From Paucimonas lemoignei (lineage in GTDB: Bacteria; Pseudomonadota; Gammaproteobacteria; Burkholderiales; Burkholderiaceae_D), in assembly GCF_004342585.1 (NCBI RefSeq), contig NZ_SLZQ01000010.1, positions 62,001-126,000 of the forward strand: DNA of 64,000 nucleotides. Direction: 5' to 3'. The number at the start of each line of letters is the position of its first letter. Positions within the stretch are counted from its first letter, which is position 1. A program made the position numbers and the translations under genes. Below are positions 34,545 through 42,999 of this stretch, piece after piece. The notes below the pieces were generated by a model. That model was not told where the DNA came from, did not search any database, and was given only the letters and a program-made list of their open reading frames with translations.

Positions 34545-35267
34545 TCACGAACGCTTTTTCTGCCATTCTGCGATTTTTAGAAAAACAATGTTTTGGAAAT
34601 CAGGGACTAGATTATGTGTTTTGGCCTCATCGAGTAATGGCACAATCTTCCTGATGAATGCATCCAGCAAAGCGCCACCAGTCTCAGTTTTTGTGTCCAT
34701 GTACAGGTCGAGCTCAAAACTTTTTCCGCCGAGCGCGTTCGCAGAAAAATTTGTACTTCCGAAAATGGCGCATTGTGCATCTTTAAACTCTTTTCCTTTG
34801 CCGCTTAGGCCGAGAGCCTTTGCATGCCATTTCTTTACCCCCCAAAATTGAATGGTTGGTGTAATAACCGGCGGGCTCGGTTTTCTATCCATGTATTTCC
34901 GTTCTGCCTGCACATAGAGATTGGCTAGGTCGTCTGCGACCTTGTGAGTAGTCAAATATTCATTTTCATCATACTTGAAAGAATCCGGCGATTTTCCTGG
35001 ATTTGACTTCACATATTCTTCTCTAGCCCTATTCACTGCATTGAAATCGACCCACACCCCTACCCATATCACCAATTCGCGATTCTTACTTTCGGCAGCC
35101 CATTCAATCAGTGACAGCAGCATATCTGCTGCTATATCGTTCCGTTGGGCTGAAACATTGCCAGTTAGAAGAAAAATCCTACCCTCCGTTTTTTGCTTCA
35201 CGATTGTCGAGAGCTTTTGTTTTGTTTCAGTATTGGTGGGACTTTGGGTTAGAAATTCTAAAGTCAT
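34545..35267 (-). CDS. single-HKD phospholipase D-family nuclease
   Basis: A 240-residue protein with one HxK...GSxN motif: WHAKALG near 147-153 and AIFGSTNFSANALGG near 165-180. Members with one copy, such as Nuc and the BfiI nuclease domain, work as dimers joining two half-sites. There is no signal peptide, so it acts in the cytosol. It is last in the defence stretch, 266 bases from the DUF262 gene and in the same direction. It could be an independent anti-phage nuclease. Confidence 0.72.
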   Translation of the reverse strand: MTLEFLTQSPTNTETKQKLSTIVKQKTEGRIFLLTGNVSAQRNDIAADMLLSLIEWAAESKNRELVIWVGVWVDFNAVNRAREEYVKSNPGKSPDSFKYDENEYLTTHKVADDLANLYVQAERKYMDRKPSPPVITPTIQFWGVKKWHAKALGLSGKGKEFKDAQCAIFGSTNFSANALGGKSFELDLYMDTKTETGGALLDAFIRKIVPLLDEAKTHNLVPDFQNIVFLKIAEWQKKRS

Positions 35268-35621
35268 TGTTCTCTCGTTACAGAATATAGGGCACCATTA
35301 TTAAGAGCACTATTATAAGAAGGTGTATATCAATGCTAATTCGAAGGTAAACTTGATGGAGGCATTTTTACTTGAATACCACTTAGCCTTGTATTAGAGT
35401 TTTGACGTTTTCAGAGCCAATCATTCTATTCACGAAGCGCTTTTCGGCTATTTGTGAAAGTTTGAAATAGGCTGGAAGCCGTCGTTTATATATATGATTT
35501 GGCTAGGCGAAAATGAACCGGTAAAGTCGCCGATTATTGCCGGCTCAAGATCGCGGCTACTTTGATGCGAATACACAGGAGAGCTTTCATGACGGTAACC
35601 GCTCTATTAAATACCAAAGCG
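35268..35621. other. AT-rich intergenic region at the edge of the defence stretch
   Basis: About 354 bases with no intact gene. Reading leftward, a stop-bounded stretch at 35383-35500 encodes a C-terminal-like peptide (LPAYFKLSQIAEKRF...) that loosely resembles the end of the neighbouring PLD gene and may be a decayed copy. Base composition changes sharply at about 35.55 kb, where the nadR gene begins to read in. Confidence 0.35.
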
Positions 35622-36716
35622 TTAATCTTCACTGGTATGGCATGTCACCTGCATCTCCTGCCGCGAGGGCAGAAGTCTTGATGCCGCTTCTATTCGGTCA
35701 GAAAAAGAACCCGATATGAGCTCGAACCGGATGCTTCTTTTTCGTAGTTCGTCCAGATACCATGCGTGTTGGTGCTCCCTGAACTCGCTGTTCTGCCTGG
35801 TCCCATCCTGAACAAATGGGAAATCTGGGGCGCAGAGAAAAACGTGGTCATACTCCCGGTTTGCCAGCTTTCGCAGCTCTTGATCGGCATTGCCAAACAG
35901 CGCGAGACTATAGAACAGCGTGGTAAGCGGCGAGGTATCACAGAAGAGCCACTGCGTAGCTTGCTGTGATTGCGCTACCTCGCGCGCCACCTGTTCGCGT
36001 GCAATCGACACCATGTCCGTCGTCTCCAGCTTGCCCTGTTTCTGCAGCCATAGCTCGCGGCCGTATTCCGGGACCCACTTGGTGGCAAAGCGTGATGCCA
36101 TTGCTGCTGCGAGTGTTGTCTTGCCACTGGACTCACCGCCAAGGAAGCATACACGCCTGATAAAGCTGGCATAGACAATGGGGGACAGGAAATCACGATA
36201 ATAAGTCGGGTTCTGTCGAATCGCCGAGCCCGAGATTGGAATCGCGGTGCGGGACTTGTCCACACAGACATGGGTTACCTGATTTGAGGAACCTGTTCGG
36301 GCGCTAAAGTAATGGGACAAAGTCTTGGCAAAGCCATCGCCATAGTTTTCACTCGTGAAAACCGCATCAACCGTGTGTGACAGGACTTCCCAACAAAGCC
36401 AGCCGACGAACTGCCGATGGATCTCGTCTCCCGCATCGTTGTCCGGAATTTCCTGAAATAGAAGCCCACGTTGTTGACAGGTATTGCGCAACGATTCATC
36501 GTCGATGACCAGCATCTCAATGCCTGGGAACAGGCTCTTGAGCCAGGTTTCACGTGCAGCCCGACCACAATGTTCAAACCCCGGCTTGGTATAGCTGATG
36601 ACAGTAACCCGCTCACAGGCCTGCAACGCACGGTTGATGAGCAGCTCATGACCCTTGTGCAGCGGGCAGAATTTGCCGACCACAAGGCCTCGCTTAAATT
36701 GCTTTGCTTGATTCAT
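35622..36716 (-). CDS. nadR: NadR: NMN adenylyltransferase/ribosylnicotinamide kinase
   Basis: A 364-residue bifunctional enzyme turning imported nicotinamide riboside into NAD. The adenylyltransferase domain starts with GLVVGKFCPLHKGHELL (HKGH at 20-23). The kinase domain has the P-loop FLGGESSGKTTLA near 192. The N-terminal repressor helix-turn-helix of enterobacterial NadR is absent, as in many non-enteric forms. ATG 36716 follows the pnuC stop by 2 bases; an in-frame start at 36875 would run back into pnuC and is rejected. It is the last gene of the nrtR-side operon. Confidence 0.9.
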   Translation of the reverse strand: MNQAKQFKRGLVVGKFCPLHKGHELLINRALQACERVTVISYTKPGFEHCGRAARETWLKSLFPGIEMLVIDDESLRNTCQQRGLLFQEIPDNDAGDEIHRQFVGWLCWEVLSHTVDAVFTSENYGDGFAKTLSHYFSARTGSSNQVTHVCVDKSRTAIPISGSAIRQNPTYYRDFLSPIVYASFIRRVCFLGGESSGKTTLAAAMASRFATKWVPEYGRELWLQKQGKLETTDMVSIAREQVAREVAQSQQATQWLFCDTSPLTTLFYSLALFGNADQELRKLANREYDHVFLCAPDFPFVQDGTRQNSEFREHQHAWYLDELRKRSIRFELISGSFSDRIEAASRLLPSRQEMQVTCHTSED

Positions 36717-36718
36717 TG

Positions 36719-37285
36719 TCAGATAGAAGCAGTGTTTGCTACCGATCGCTGCCACCAGCGCCATGAGACCAAGGCATTGATCCAGTAGCTCGCGTAAAGA
36801 AATGAAGTCAGATACAGTTCGCGGCTTGCATAGAGCGGAACCGCAATGGAATTGACCACTAGCCAGAACGCCCAAGTTTCAAGACGTCGTTGCATCAAAA
36901 GGAGCTGGGCAACCACGCTGAATACCAATACCGCTGAATCGACGAATGGCGCATAGGCATCGGTAAAGAAGTGCAATAGTGCGCCGTAGCCGGCTGTGGC
37001 AAGCAATCCAACAGGAATTGTCCAGGCCAGCTTCTTGAAATCGGCACGGGAGATGCGAAGCGCATTTCCCTGGGCGCCTTTCATCCAATGCCACCATCCC
37101 AGGACGCTTGTCACGACAAAGAAAATTTGCAGCACAACATCCGCATAGAGCGAGGCCTGGAAGAACAGCACGGCAAACAGAAAGCAACCCGTGATTCCTG
37201 TCCACCAGGTATGCACGCTGTTTCGGCCGGCAAGCAGGATGGATATGGTCGCCATGCCATTCGCGGCGATTTCGAGCGGGCTCAT
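36719..37285 (-). CDS. pnuC: PnuC nicotinamide riboside transporter
   Basis: A 188-residue inner-membrane protein with about seven hydrophobic segments and the PnuC-type VLGWWHWMKGAQG motif. PnuC facilitates diffusion of nicotinamide riboside, trapped by NadR phosphorylation. The start codon overlaps the stop of the adenylating-ligase gene (TAATG) and the stop sits 2 bases from nadR, so pnuC and nadR form a functional pair grafted on the operon. Confidence 0.92.
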   Translation of the reverse strand: MSPLEIAANGMATISILLAGRNSVHTWWTGITGCFLFAVLFFQASLYADVVLQIFFVVTSVLGWWHWMKGAQGNALRISRADFKKLAWTIPVGLLATAGYGALLHFFTDAYAPFVDSAVLVFSVVAQLLLMQRRLETWAFWLVVNSIAVPLYASRELYLTSFLYASYWINALVSWRWWQRSVANTASI

Positions 37286-38634
37286 TATTCCATTGCTCCA
37301 TGTAGGTCTGAGGTGTATTGAATGGTCTTGTCCTCCGATTGCAGCACGCCGACGTGGACGCCTGCAGTGCCGAAAAGAGGAAGCAAGGCGCGGCGTGCTT
37401 CGTCCGCCAGGGTCATCGCGCTGGCATTCAGGCGCAGCATGACTTCACCATTGCCGTATTGGTGAAAATTGAAATGGGGGATCGGCAGGGACTGGAGTGC
37501 ATGCGTGACGTCGATGTTGTTTATCCAACTGCCATTAGGCAGGCGGTAACGCACCGGGCTTCTTCCTGACAAGCCTACCAGCACGGGCGCATCCGACCCG
37601 AACGACAGGGATGCGAAGTCGCCGGTACGGTAACGCAATAGCGGAAGACAGAAGTTGAAGCCCCCCGTCACCGTGATCTCTCCCCGGTCGCCTGGCGGCA
37701 CCGGTTTGTCTTGCTCGTCCAGAATCTCGACGTAAAGATGCGGTTGTAACAGCACATGCCCGCCGGCGCGCGCATCGAATACGCCGACCGGTCCGACTTC
37801 GTTCAGCGAATAGATATCCAGGACTGGGCAAGCGAAACGGCTTTCCAGTTGCTCCCGGAGCGCCGGAAGCAGCGTCATGGATACCGACATCATCACGCGC
37901 GGCCGGTGGGTCATGGGCAACTTAAGTAGCTCGGCAAAGGAGATCGGGTCGCCGGCGATGACCTCCGGTGCCATTGCGTCGAGATAGCGGGCACGATCAT
38001 CCGGATGCTTCCAGTCGTCAGGATACAGATTGATTTTGGCGAGGCCTGATTCATCCATTGTCGGCGTGACCGACACATATGTAAAACAGCGGCGCTGGAA
38101 ACCGAGCAGCATCACGCCGACCTGGCCCCTACCATGGGTAAGCTCGATGCCGAAGCGGTCCATCGCCCGTTTGTGAAACGCCAGATAACGCCCGGCTACG
38201 GCGGGGTGCGATGCGATCAGCAGCGGATGGCCGGTGGTGCCGGTCGTCCGGAAGTTGATCATGCGGGTCAATTCGACATGATCCGGGACAAACGCGGCAA
38301 TATCGCCTGCATAGTCGGCACGGCTGACAGTCGGCAGATCGATAAAATTTACCGGAGGAGATCCTAGCCCGCGGTAATGTGGAACTGTTTGAAAAGTTCG
38401 TGCCATGAATTCTGGCAGCCAGGCGGGCAGTCCGTCGCGCGGCCACCCCACCGATGCTTGCCGAATCGTTTTTTCAAACTGGCGGATGTCGTCGACTTCC
38501 GTTGCCGTCAACCGGTTACCGCTCTGGTTCCGGTAGATCGGCGCCGCAGGATGCTCGCGCATGAACTCGAGCATGCGCCGCCCATGGTCAGTCAAGGTCG
38601 GGAAGCGGTCCGCATCAGTTGGCTCGATGTTCAT
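37285..38634 (-). CDS. PaaK/CapK-like AMP-forming ligase
   Basis: A 449-residue member of the adenylate-forming phenylacetate-CoA ligase family. FRTTGTTGHP near 128-137 is the ATP-binding loop, YSLNEVGPVG near 275 the aromatic motif, and LLRYRTGDFASL the substrate/ATP Asp motif. These enzymes activate a carboxylate as an acyl-AMP. No CoA partner is visible and the substrate is unknown. I use the ATG at 38634, which overlaps the previous stop (TGATG) as at other junctions in this operon; an in-frame ATG at 38649 would add five residues. Confidence 0.78.
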   Translation of the reverse strand: MNIEPTDADRFPTLTDHGRRMLEFMREHPAAPIYRNQSGNRLTATEVDDIRQFEKTIRQASVGWPRDGLPAWLPEFMARTFQTVPHYRGLGSPPVNFIDLPTVSRADYAGDIAAFVPDHVELTRMINFRTTGTTGHPLLIASHPAVAGRYLAFHKRAMDRFGIELTHGRGQVGVMLLGFQRRCFTYVSVTPTMDESGLAKINLYPDDWKHPDDRARYLDAMAPEVIAGDPISFAELLKLPMTHRPRVMMSVSMTLLPALREQLESRFACPVLDIYSLNEVGPVGVFDARAGGHVLLQPHLYVEILDEQDKPVPPGDRGEITVTGGFNFCLPLLRYRTGDFASLSFGSDAPVLVGLSGRSPVRYRLPNGSWINNIDVTHALQSLPIPHFNFHQYGNGEVMLRLNASAMTLADEARRALLPLFGTAGVHVGVLQSEDKTIQYTSDLHGAME

Positions 38635-39218
38635 CAGTCGCGCGTCCATTTGTCTGCGGACTCTTCAGCGGCTTTTCTCGCCAGCGCTTCACGAATAGAG
38701 CGCGCCCGCTCTTCGGCAGCACGGCTAGCCTCGAGCAGGCGCCGTCGCTCGGTACCGCTGATGCTGGACAAGCGGTCCGTTGCCTGGGCAATCGTTTCCC
38801 CCGCGGGCCGATAGTCCAGTCTTGCCAGTGCCACGCGGGCCAGTTCCTCGCGACGGTCCGGATCGTTGACGAACTGGTGCGCGGGTGTTGCCGATGCCAA
38901 CTCTGCGACGGCATCATCGAGCACCTTAAGCAATTCAGTTTGTGCGATGCGGGTCTTCACGAACCAGTCGTCGGCGAGAAGCCATGCCGCAATCATTGCT
39001 AATGCAAGGCGATTGCGGTCGGTTTTTGCATCGCGGCTCTGAAAGCGTGCCAGCACTGCATAAGATGTCTTGGTGCCGTTCATCTTCAGCACATCGTTGA
39101 TCAGCGCTGCGACATGAATCGCCCCTGAGGAGCCGATGCGGGGTTCGCCAAGAAACTCCCGCGGTGTTTCCGCGAGACGATGGGTCAGCACTTCAAGATC
39201 AGGGCCAATCTGGTTCAT
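38634..39218 (-). CDS. hypothetical protein of the MoxR-vWA operon
   Basis: A 194-residue, mostly helical, charged protein (DRREELARVALARLDYRPAGETIAQATDRLSSI, then a basic coiled tail). I do not recognise a family or catalytic motif. It begins 3 bases after the radical SAM gene and overlaps the adenylating-ligase gene. By position it could be a scaffold or the carrier that the ligase or radical SAM enzyme acts on. Confidence 0.65.
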   Translation of the reverse strand: MNQIGPDLEVLTHRLAETPREFLGEPRIGSSGAIHVAALINDVLKMNGTKTSYAVLARFQSRDAKTDRNRLALAMIAAWLLADDWFVKTRIAQTELLKVLDDAVAELASATPAHQFVNDPDRREELARVALARLDYRPAGETIAQATDRLSSISGTERRRLLEASRAAEERARSIREALARKAAEESADKWTRD

Positions 39219-39221
39219 GGT

Positions 39222-40190
39222 TCAACTCGCGAATTTGGCGAACACCTGGGTTGAGGGACAATCCTGGCAGACTGCAGGGCGACAATGTTTCTGCCGCGAC
39301 GAGAATATCTGCGGGAGTGCCAGCAAATCCGATACATTTCTTATTTCCTGAAGCGGGACGCCGAATTCCGCCGCCGTGAAGTTGCAGGGAGAGAGCAGAC
39401 CCTTCTCATCGATGAACAAAAAGCGTTGACCGGGGCTGCAATCCGATACGGGAAGCGGCCGATCTGCAGCGCTGGACTCGATTCGCTCCAGATAGGAAGG
39501 GCTTGCACATAGCCGGATGCCCCGAGAGACAAGGCGTTTTTGCAATGCCGGTACAAGGCGCCCCAACGCTTCGGCATCGGTTCTGGTAAGCCGATGTGCG
39601 GAAAAGAATTCCGGGCGGTCGCGGCCTCCCAGCTGATTGAAGGTGATCTCGTCAATTCCCCAGGAGGCCAGTTCATCGCACAGTGCTTCGAATTGGCCAA
39701 GATTGTCATGCATCAGGACGACATTAGCGCGCAGCTTGAGCCTGGATTGTGTGGCATCACGTTGCCTGGCCAGCGCGATGATCGACGCCCTCAACCGCTC
39801 CCATCCCCCTTGCCAGTTGCGCACGTCGTCGTGGAATGGGGCCAGGCCGTCGACGCTGACGGTCAATTCCGTCAACTGTTCGAGAATGCCGTCACGCGTT
39901 TGCTGCAGGTGCAAGGTCGTGCCATTTGTAGTGGTACTCACCGCGATACCGAGCGTGTTGTTGAGCCACTTTGATAAGCCGAAAAACGGCTTCCACAGCA
40001 AGGGTTCCCCGCCGATCCAGCTCAGCAAAACCTTATCGCCGGACGTTTTCTGGTAATCGGCCAGAATGGGCGCAAAGCGCTCCACCTGGTCTGCTGCGAC
40101 GTCGCGACGCGCAAAAGGCAAGCGCCTGTCGTATGCGCAGAATCCACAAGCCAGGTTGCAACGCTCGGTAATGCGCCATACGACAATCAT
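39222..40190 (-). CDS. radical SAM/SPASM-like enzyme
   Basis: A 322-residue protein. The N-terminal CNLACGFC at 11-18 is the CxxxCxxC radical SAM cluster motif, followed by LSWIGGEPLLWKPF and SVDGLAPFHDDVRN typical of the TIM-barrel core. The C-terminal third has further Cys (DCSPGQRF, SPCNFTAAEF, KHCRPAVCQDCPS) in a SPASM-like arrangement that would bind auxiliary clusters. SPASM enzymes modify peptides or protein side chains. It overlaps the metalloprotease-vWA gene by 4 bases (ATGA). Substrate unknown. Confidence 0.85.
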   Translation of the reverse strand: MIVVWRITERCNLACGFCAYDRRLPFARRDVAADQVERFAPILADYQKTSGDKVLLSWIGGEPLLWKPFFGLSKWLNNTLGIAVSTTTNGTTLHLQQTRDGILEQLTELTVSVDGLAPFHDDVRNWQGGWERLRASIIALARQRDATQSRLKLRANVVLMHDNLGQFEALCDELASWGIDEITFNQLGGRDRPEFFSAHRLTRTDAEALGRLVPALQKRLVSRGIRLCASPSYLERIESSAADRPLPVSDCSPGQRFLFIDEKGLLSPCNFTAAEFGVPLQEIRNVSDLLALPQIFSSRQKHCRPAVCQDCPSTQVFAKFAS

Positions 40191-41998
40191 AGCGTCCCGC
40201 CTTTTGCCTGGGTGCTGAGGCCTGCATAATGGCGGCGGCTGAAAGCCCGCGCGAATTCAACCAGGGCTTCGAACTTCGAGACGGCATGGATTTCCCAATT
40301 TTGCTCGCGTTTGGCGCGTTTCAAGTCAGCATAGGCTTGCTGCATCCAGCCGTTGCCTTGTCCGTGCTCCCAGTCCTCCGGGAGATTGAGCGCCATGGTC
40401 CCGCCGGCACCGCCAGCAGCCAGCGCTGCTGCTGAAATATCCCAGCCGCTGGCACCTTTTTCATCCTTGTCGAACATCGTGGTAATGCCGTCGTCCGAAA
40501 TCATCAGGATATGGGTCGGCCGCTTTCTCGGTTCCCGAAAGGTGTCGCGCATCCGGTGTATGGGGAAGCAGGTGGCGCCTCCATAGAAGCCGGTCAGTAC
40601 CCGCAATATCTCGTCCTCATCGCGAACAAAGCCCGGTGTATGTATGAATTGGTTCTTGCCGCTCCAGAGCGTTACCTGCACGGTAGCGCCTGCACGCAAG
40701 GCGGACAGCGCAATGATGGCGCCGGCCAGGGCCAGGTAAGACGTCTGTACTTGCGGATTGGGCATGGAACCGGAGCTATCGACGTACATGTCCAGGTCGA
40801 CCGGTGTATGGTGCCCGATGACGCCCGGTTCCTGGCCATACATCCGCCTGACGGTAGTCAAGCCGGGGATTGGACGCGGGCATTGCATGACGGTCTGGAG
40901 CCAATCGATTTCGTCCAGCGGGTCGCCGATCTCCCATGGTTCCAGGCCTTCGAGCTGCGGTTCCGGAGACGCGGGCAGCAGCTTGGTTGGAAAAGGCACC
41001 AGATGCGGAAGGGCGCGTTCCCGATAGTAGCGCATCGCGATCTCGTGATCAGACAGCTTGATGCCGGCTGCCTTGAGGATTTCGCCATATTCGAATGGCT
41101 CCCGCATTTGCCCTTTCGAGGGCGCTGCCGGCGATCCAATCGGTTCGGTCTCTGGCTCATCCAGGCCCGAGATGCGCCGGTCATGGACCGGGTGAACCGC
41201 GCCGTCGATCTCGTCTTGCTCAATCTCCTGTGCGCCATACGGATTGCATCCGTCGGCCGCATCCCTGGTGTCATGCAGGTATTGCATGGCATCCCTGGCT
41301 TCAATGTCGTTGACCAGATAGGGCAGCAGCAAGCTGGCAAATTTCCCCGCGCCGTTCATCCATTCACCGGCATAGACGCGAATCAGACGGGCGCCAAGCC
41401 ATCCATCCGCGTCAAGCCGCTCGTCACAGCCCTGGCTCCCGAGGCTGCCTTTATCCAGCTTCCACAGATTTTCATAGATCCGCAGATAAAGCGTCCACAC
41501 CCCTGCCTGGCGTGTTGCTGTTGTCCCGGCCGCAGACTTGGCTAGCAGGCGGTAGATGTCCGCCATGCGCAGGTCAGCTTGCCGTTGCAGGCGGTCGTTG
41601 ATGAATAGATCGGTATACAGATTGGCGACAAGCGGGGCATGTTGTTCGAGCGTGGGCAAGGCGCGGCGAATGCGGGCCAGTAACCGGAACTGATCTGTCG
41701 CGCTGCCGGGTGCTAAAACATGATGACCAATCTCATGCGCGAGAATTTCAACTGCGTAATCAGCTAGGCCAAGAGTGCGCACCGTCTCCAGATCGACAAC
41801 GACGCTTTGGTCTGCTAGCCGGATCATGGCAAAGCTGCCGCTCAATCCCTCCTTTGCTGCTTCCAGGCGGCTTTCGCATAAACGGGCATCGCGCAAGCGC
41901 GTGTATTTGCTCCAGGTTTCAATTGCCTGCGGCCAGGCCGCACGCCAACGGTCGATCAAGGCCGTGTTAGCAGAGGAAACGGTATCGGCTCGTGTCAT
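40187..41998 (-). CDS. zinc metalloprotease-like/vWA fusion protein
   Basis: A 603-residue protein. HEIGHH at 88-93 (ILAHEIGHHVL) is a zincin-type zinc motif. After a helical and acidic middle, a von Willebrand A domain follows with DSSGS near 408-412, GGATCF and MISDDGITT, a full MIDAS metal-binding site. MoxR ATPases usually have a separate vWA partner, so the AAA+ gene upstream is its likely motor. Joining protease and vWA in one chain is unusual. Both ends overlap neighbouring genes by 4 bases. Confidence 0.82.
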   Translation of the reverse strand: MTRADTVSSANTALIDRWRAAWPQAIETWSKYTRLRDARLCESRLEAAKEGLSGSFAMIRLADQSVVVDLETVRTLGLADYAVEILAHEIGHHVLAPGSATDQFRLLARIRRALPTLEQHAPLVANLYTDLFINDRLQRQADLRMADIYRLLAKSAAGTTATRQAGVWTLYLRIYENLWKLDKGSLGSQGCDERLDADGWLGARLIRVYAGEWMNGAGKFASLLLPYLVNDIEARDAMQYLHDTRDAADGCNPYGAQEIEQDEIDGAVHPVHDRRISGLDEPETEPIGSPAAPSKGQMREPFEYGEILKAAGIKLSDHEIAMRYYRERALPHLVPFPTKLLPASPEPQLEGLEPWEIGDPLDEIDWLQTVMQCPRPIPGLTTVRRMYGQEPGVIGHHTPVDLDMYVDSSGSMPNPQVQTSYLALAGAIIALSALRAGATVQVTLWSGKNQFIHTPGFVRDEDEILRVLTGFYGGATCFPIHRMRDTFREPRKRPTHILMISDDGITTMFDKDEKGASGWDISAAALAAGGAGGTMALNLPEDWEHGQGNGWMQQAYADLKRAKREQNWEIHAVSKFEALVEFARAFSRRHYAGLSTQAKGGTL

Positions 41999-42999
41999 TG
42001 CAGGGGCAGCAGGCGGATTGCATGGGTAAAGGGTGACGTCACAGCGACCGTATGCGTGTTATGTGCAATTGAAATGTGCCCTTCGGGCAGGTCGAGATCG
42101 ATTTCTCTTTTTCCGACGACGAGGCGATTTCTGCTCAGCACCACAGCCTTGGGAAAGCTGTGGGCTTTTGCATGGTCGAATTCCTCCCGCGACGCTGCGT
42201 GCAGCACTGCGCCAAATGCATCGGCAACCAGGAAGCTGTAACGCTCTGCACTCTTGACGAAGAAGCCCTCGGGACAGGCCCGCACTTCCGGTGGCTCATC
42301 AAATTCGCCTCCAAAACCGGTAAACCGGCCGACTTCGATGCCGGGATGGACGGCACTCCCTTGGATCGGTCCGGGTGTCCACCATGGATCGGCAAGCAGT
42401 TTATCCTTAACGTCTGACCACGATGCGCCACCGCTGCTACCAAGCGCTGCCAGCGCGAATTGTTCCGGCAGCAGATCTGCCGCCTGGATTGCCCCAAGGC
42501 GGAAATGGGCAACCCCGCAACGCCAGGCCAGAACCTGGCCCAGTGCCTGAAGCTGCGGCAGCGATTCAACCTGGGATGCCAGTGCGCCCATCTCCCGTAT
42601 CCATTGATCGGGTCGTGCATTGCCCACCTTGCCGATGTTGACTGCGGCATTACTCATGGCGCCCAATACTTCTACGGGGTGGGCTGTCACCAGGCGGGGG
42701 TAAGCAGGGAGTATCTCCTGCCAGACGCGGTTTACCAGCGGACTACGTGCCTTCGGTCCGGCCAGAGCCTGGCCTACCAGCTCCAATGCCATGTCGTAGG
42801 CGACCAGCACCGTGGTGCTAACGCGCTCGGGAGCGAAATCGGCGACAGCAACCACCAACTTGTCGATTCCCGTCTGCAGGAAGTCGGCGAACGCCCCCGT
42901 ATCAAACGCAGGATAGCGGCGACGGGCTTCCGTCACGCGCTGGTTGAATTGCGCACGGCCAGCCGACAGGACTTTGGCGAAAGGTTCGGAGATCGCCAT
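41995..42999 (-). CDS. hypothetical protein between the MoxR and vWA genes
   Basis: A 334-residue protein. The first 190 residues are helical (TGIDKLVVAVADFAPERVSTTVLVAYDMALELVGQAL). The rest is beta-rich and ends in repeated hydrophobic strands (HISIAHNTHTVAVTSPFTHAIRLL), like a small beta-sandwich. I do not recognise it. Overlaps TAATG with the MoxR gene and ATGA with the vWA gene make it an obligate operon member, perhaps the adaptor between ATPase and vWA. Confidence 0.7.
   Translation of the reverse strand: MAISEPFAKVLSAGRAQFNQRVTEARRRYPAFDTGAFADFLQTGIDKLVVAVADFAPERVSTTVLVAYDMALELVGQALAGPKARSPLVNRVWQEILPAYPRLVTAHPVEVLGAMSNAAVNIGKVGNARPDQWIREMGALASQVESLPQLQALGQVLAWRCGVAHFRLGAIQAADLLPEQFALAALGSSGGASWSDVKDKLLADPWWTPGPIQGSAVHPGIEVGRFTGFGGEFDEPPEVRACPEGFFVKSAERYSFLVADAFGAVLHAASREEFDHAKAHSFPKAVVLSRNRLVVGKREIDLDLPEGHISIAHNTHTVAVTSPFTHAIRLLPLQ

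Noticed and set aside
36716-36875. N-terminal extension of nadR
   Set aside because: It would overlap the end of pnuC in another frame and precedes the HKGH domain with unrelated residues; the ATG at 36716 sits 2 bases past pnuC.
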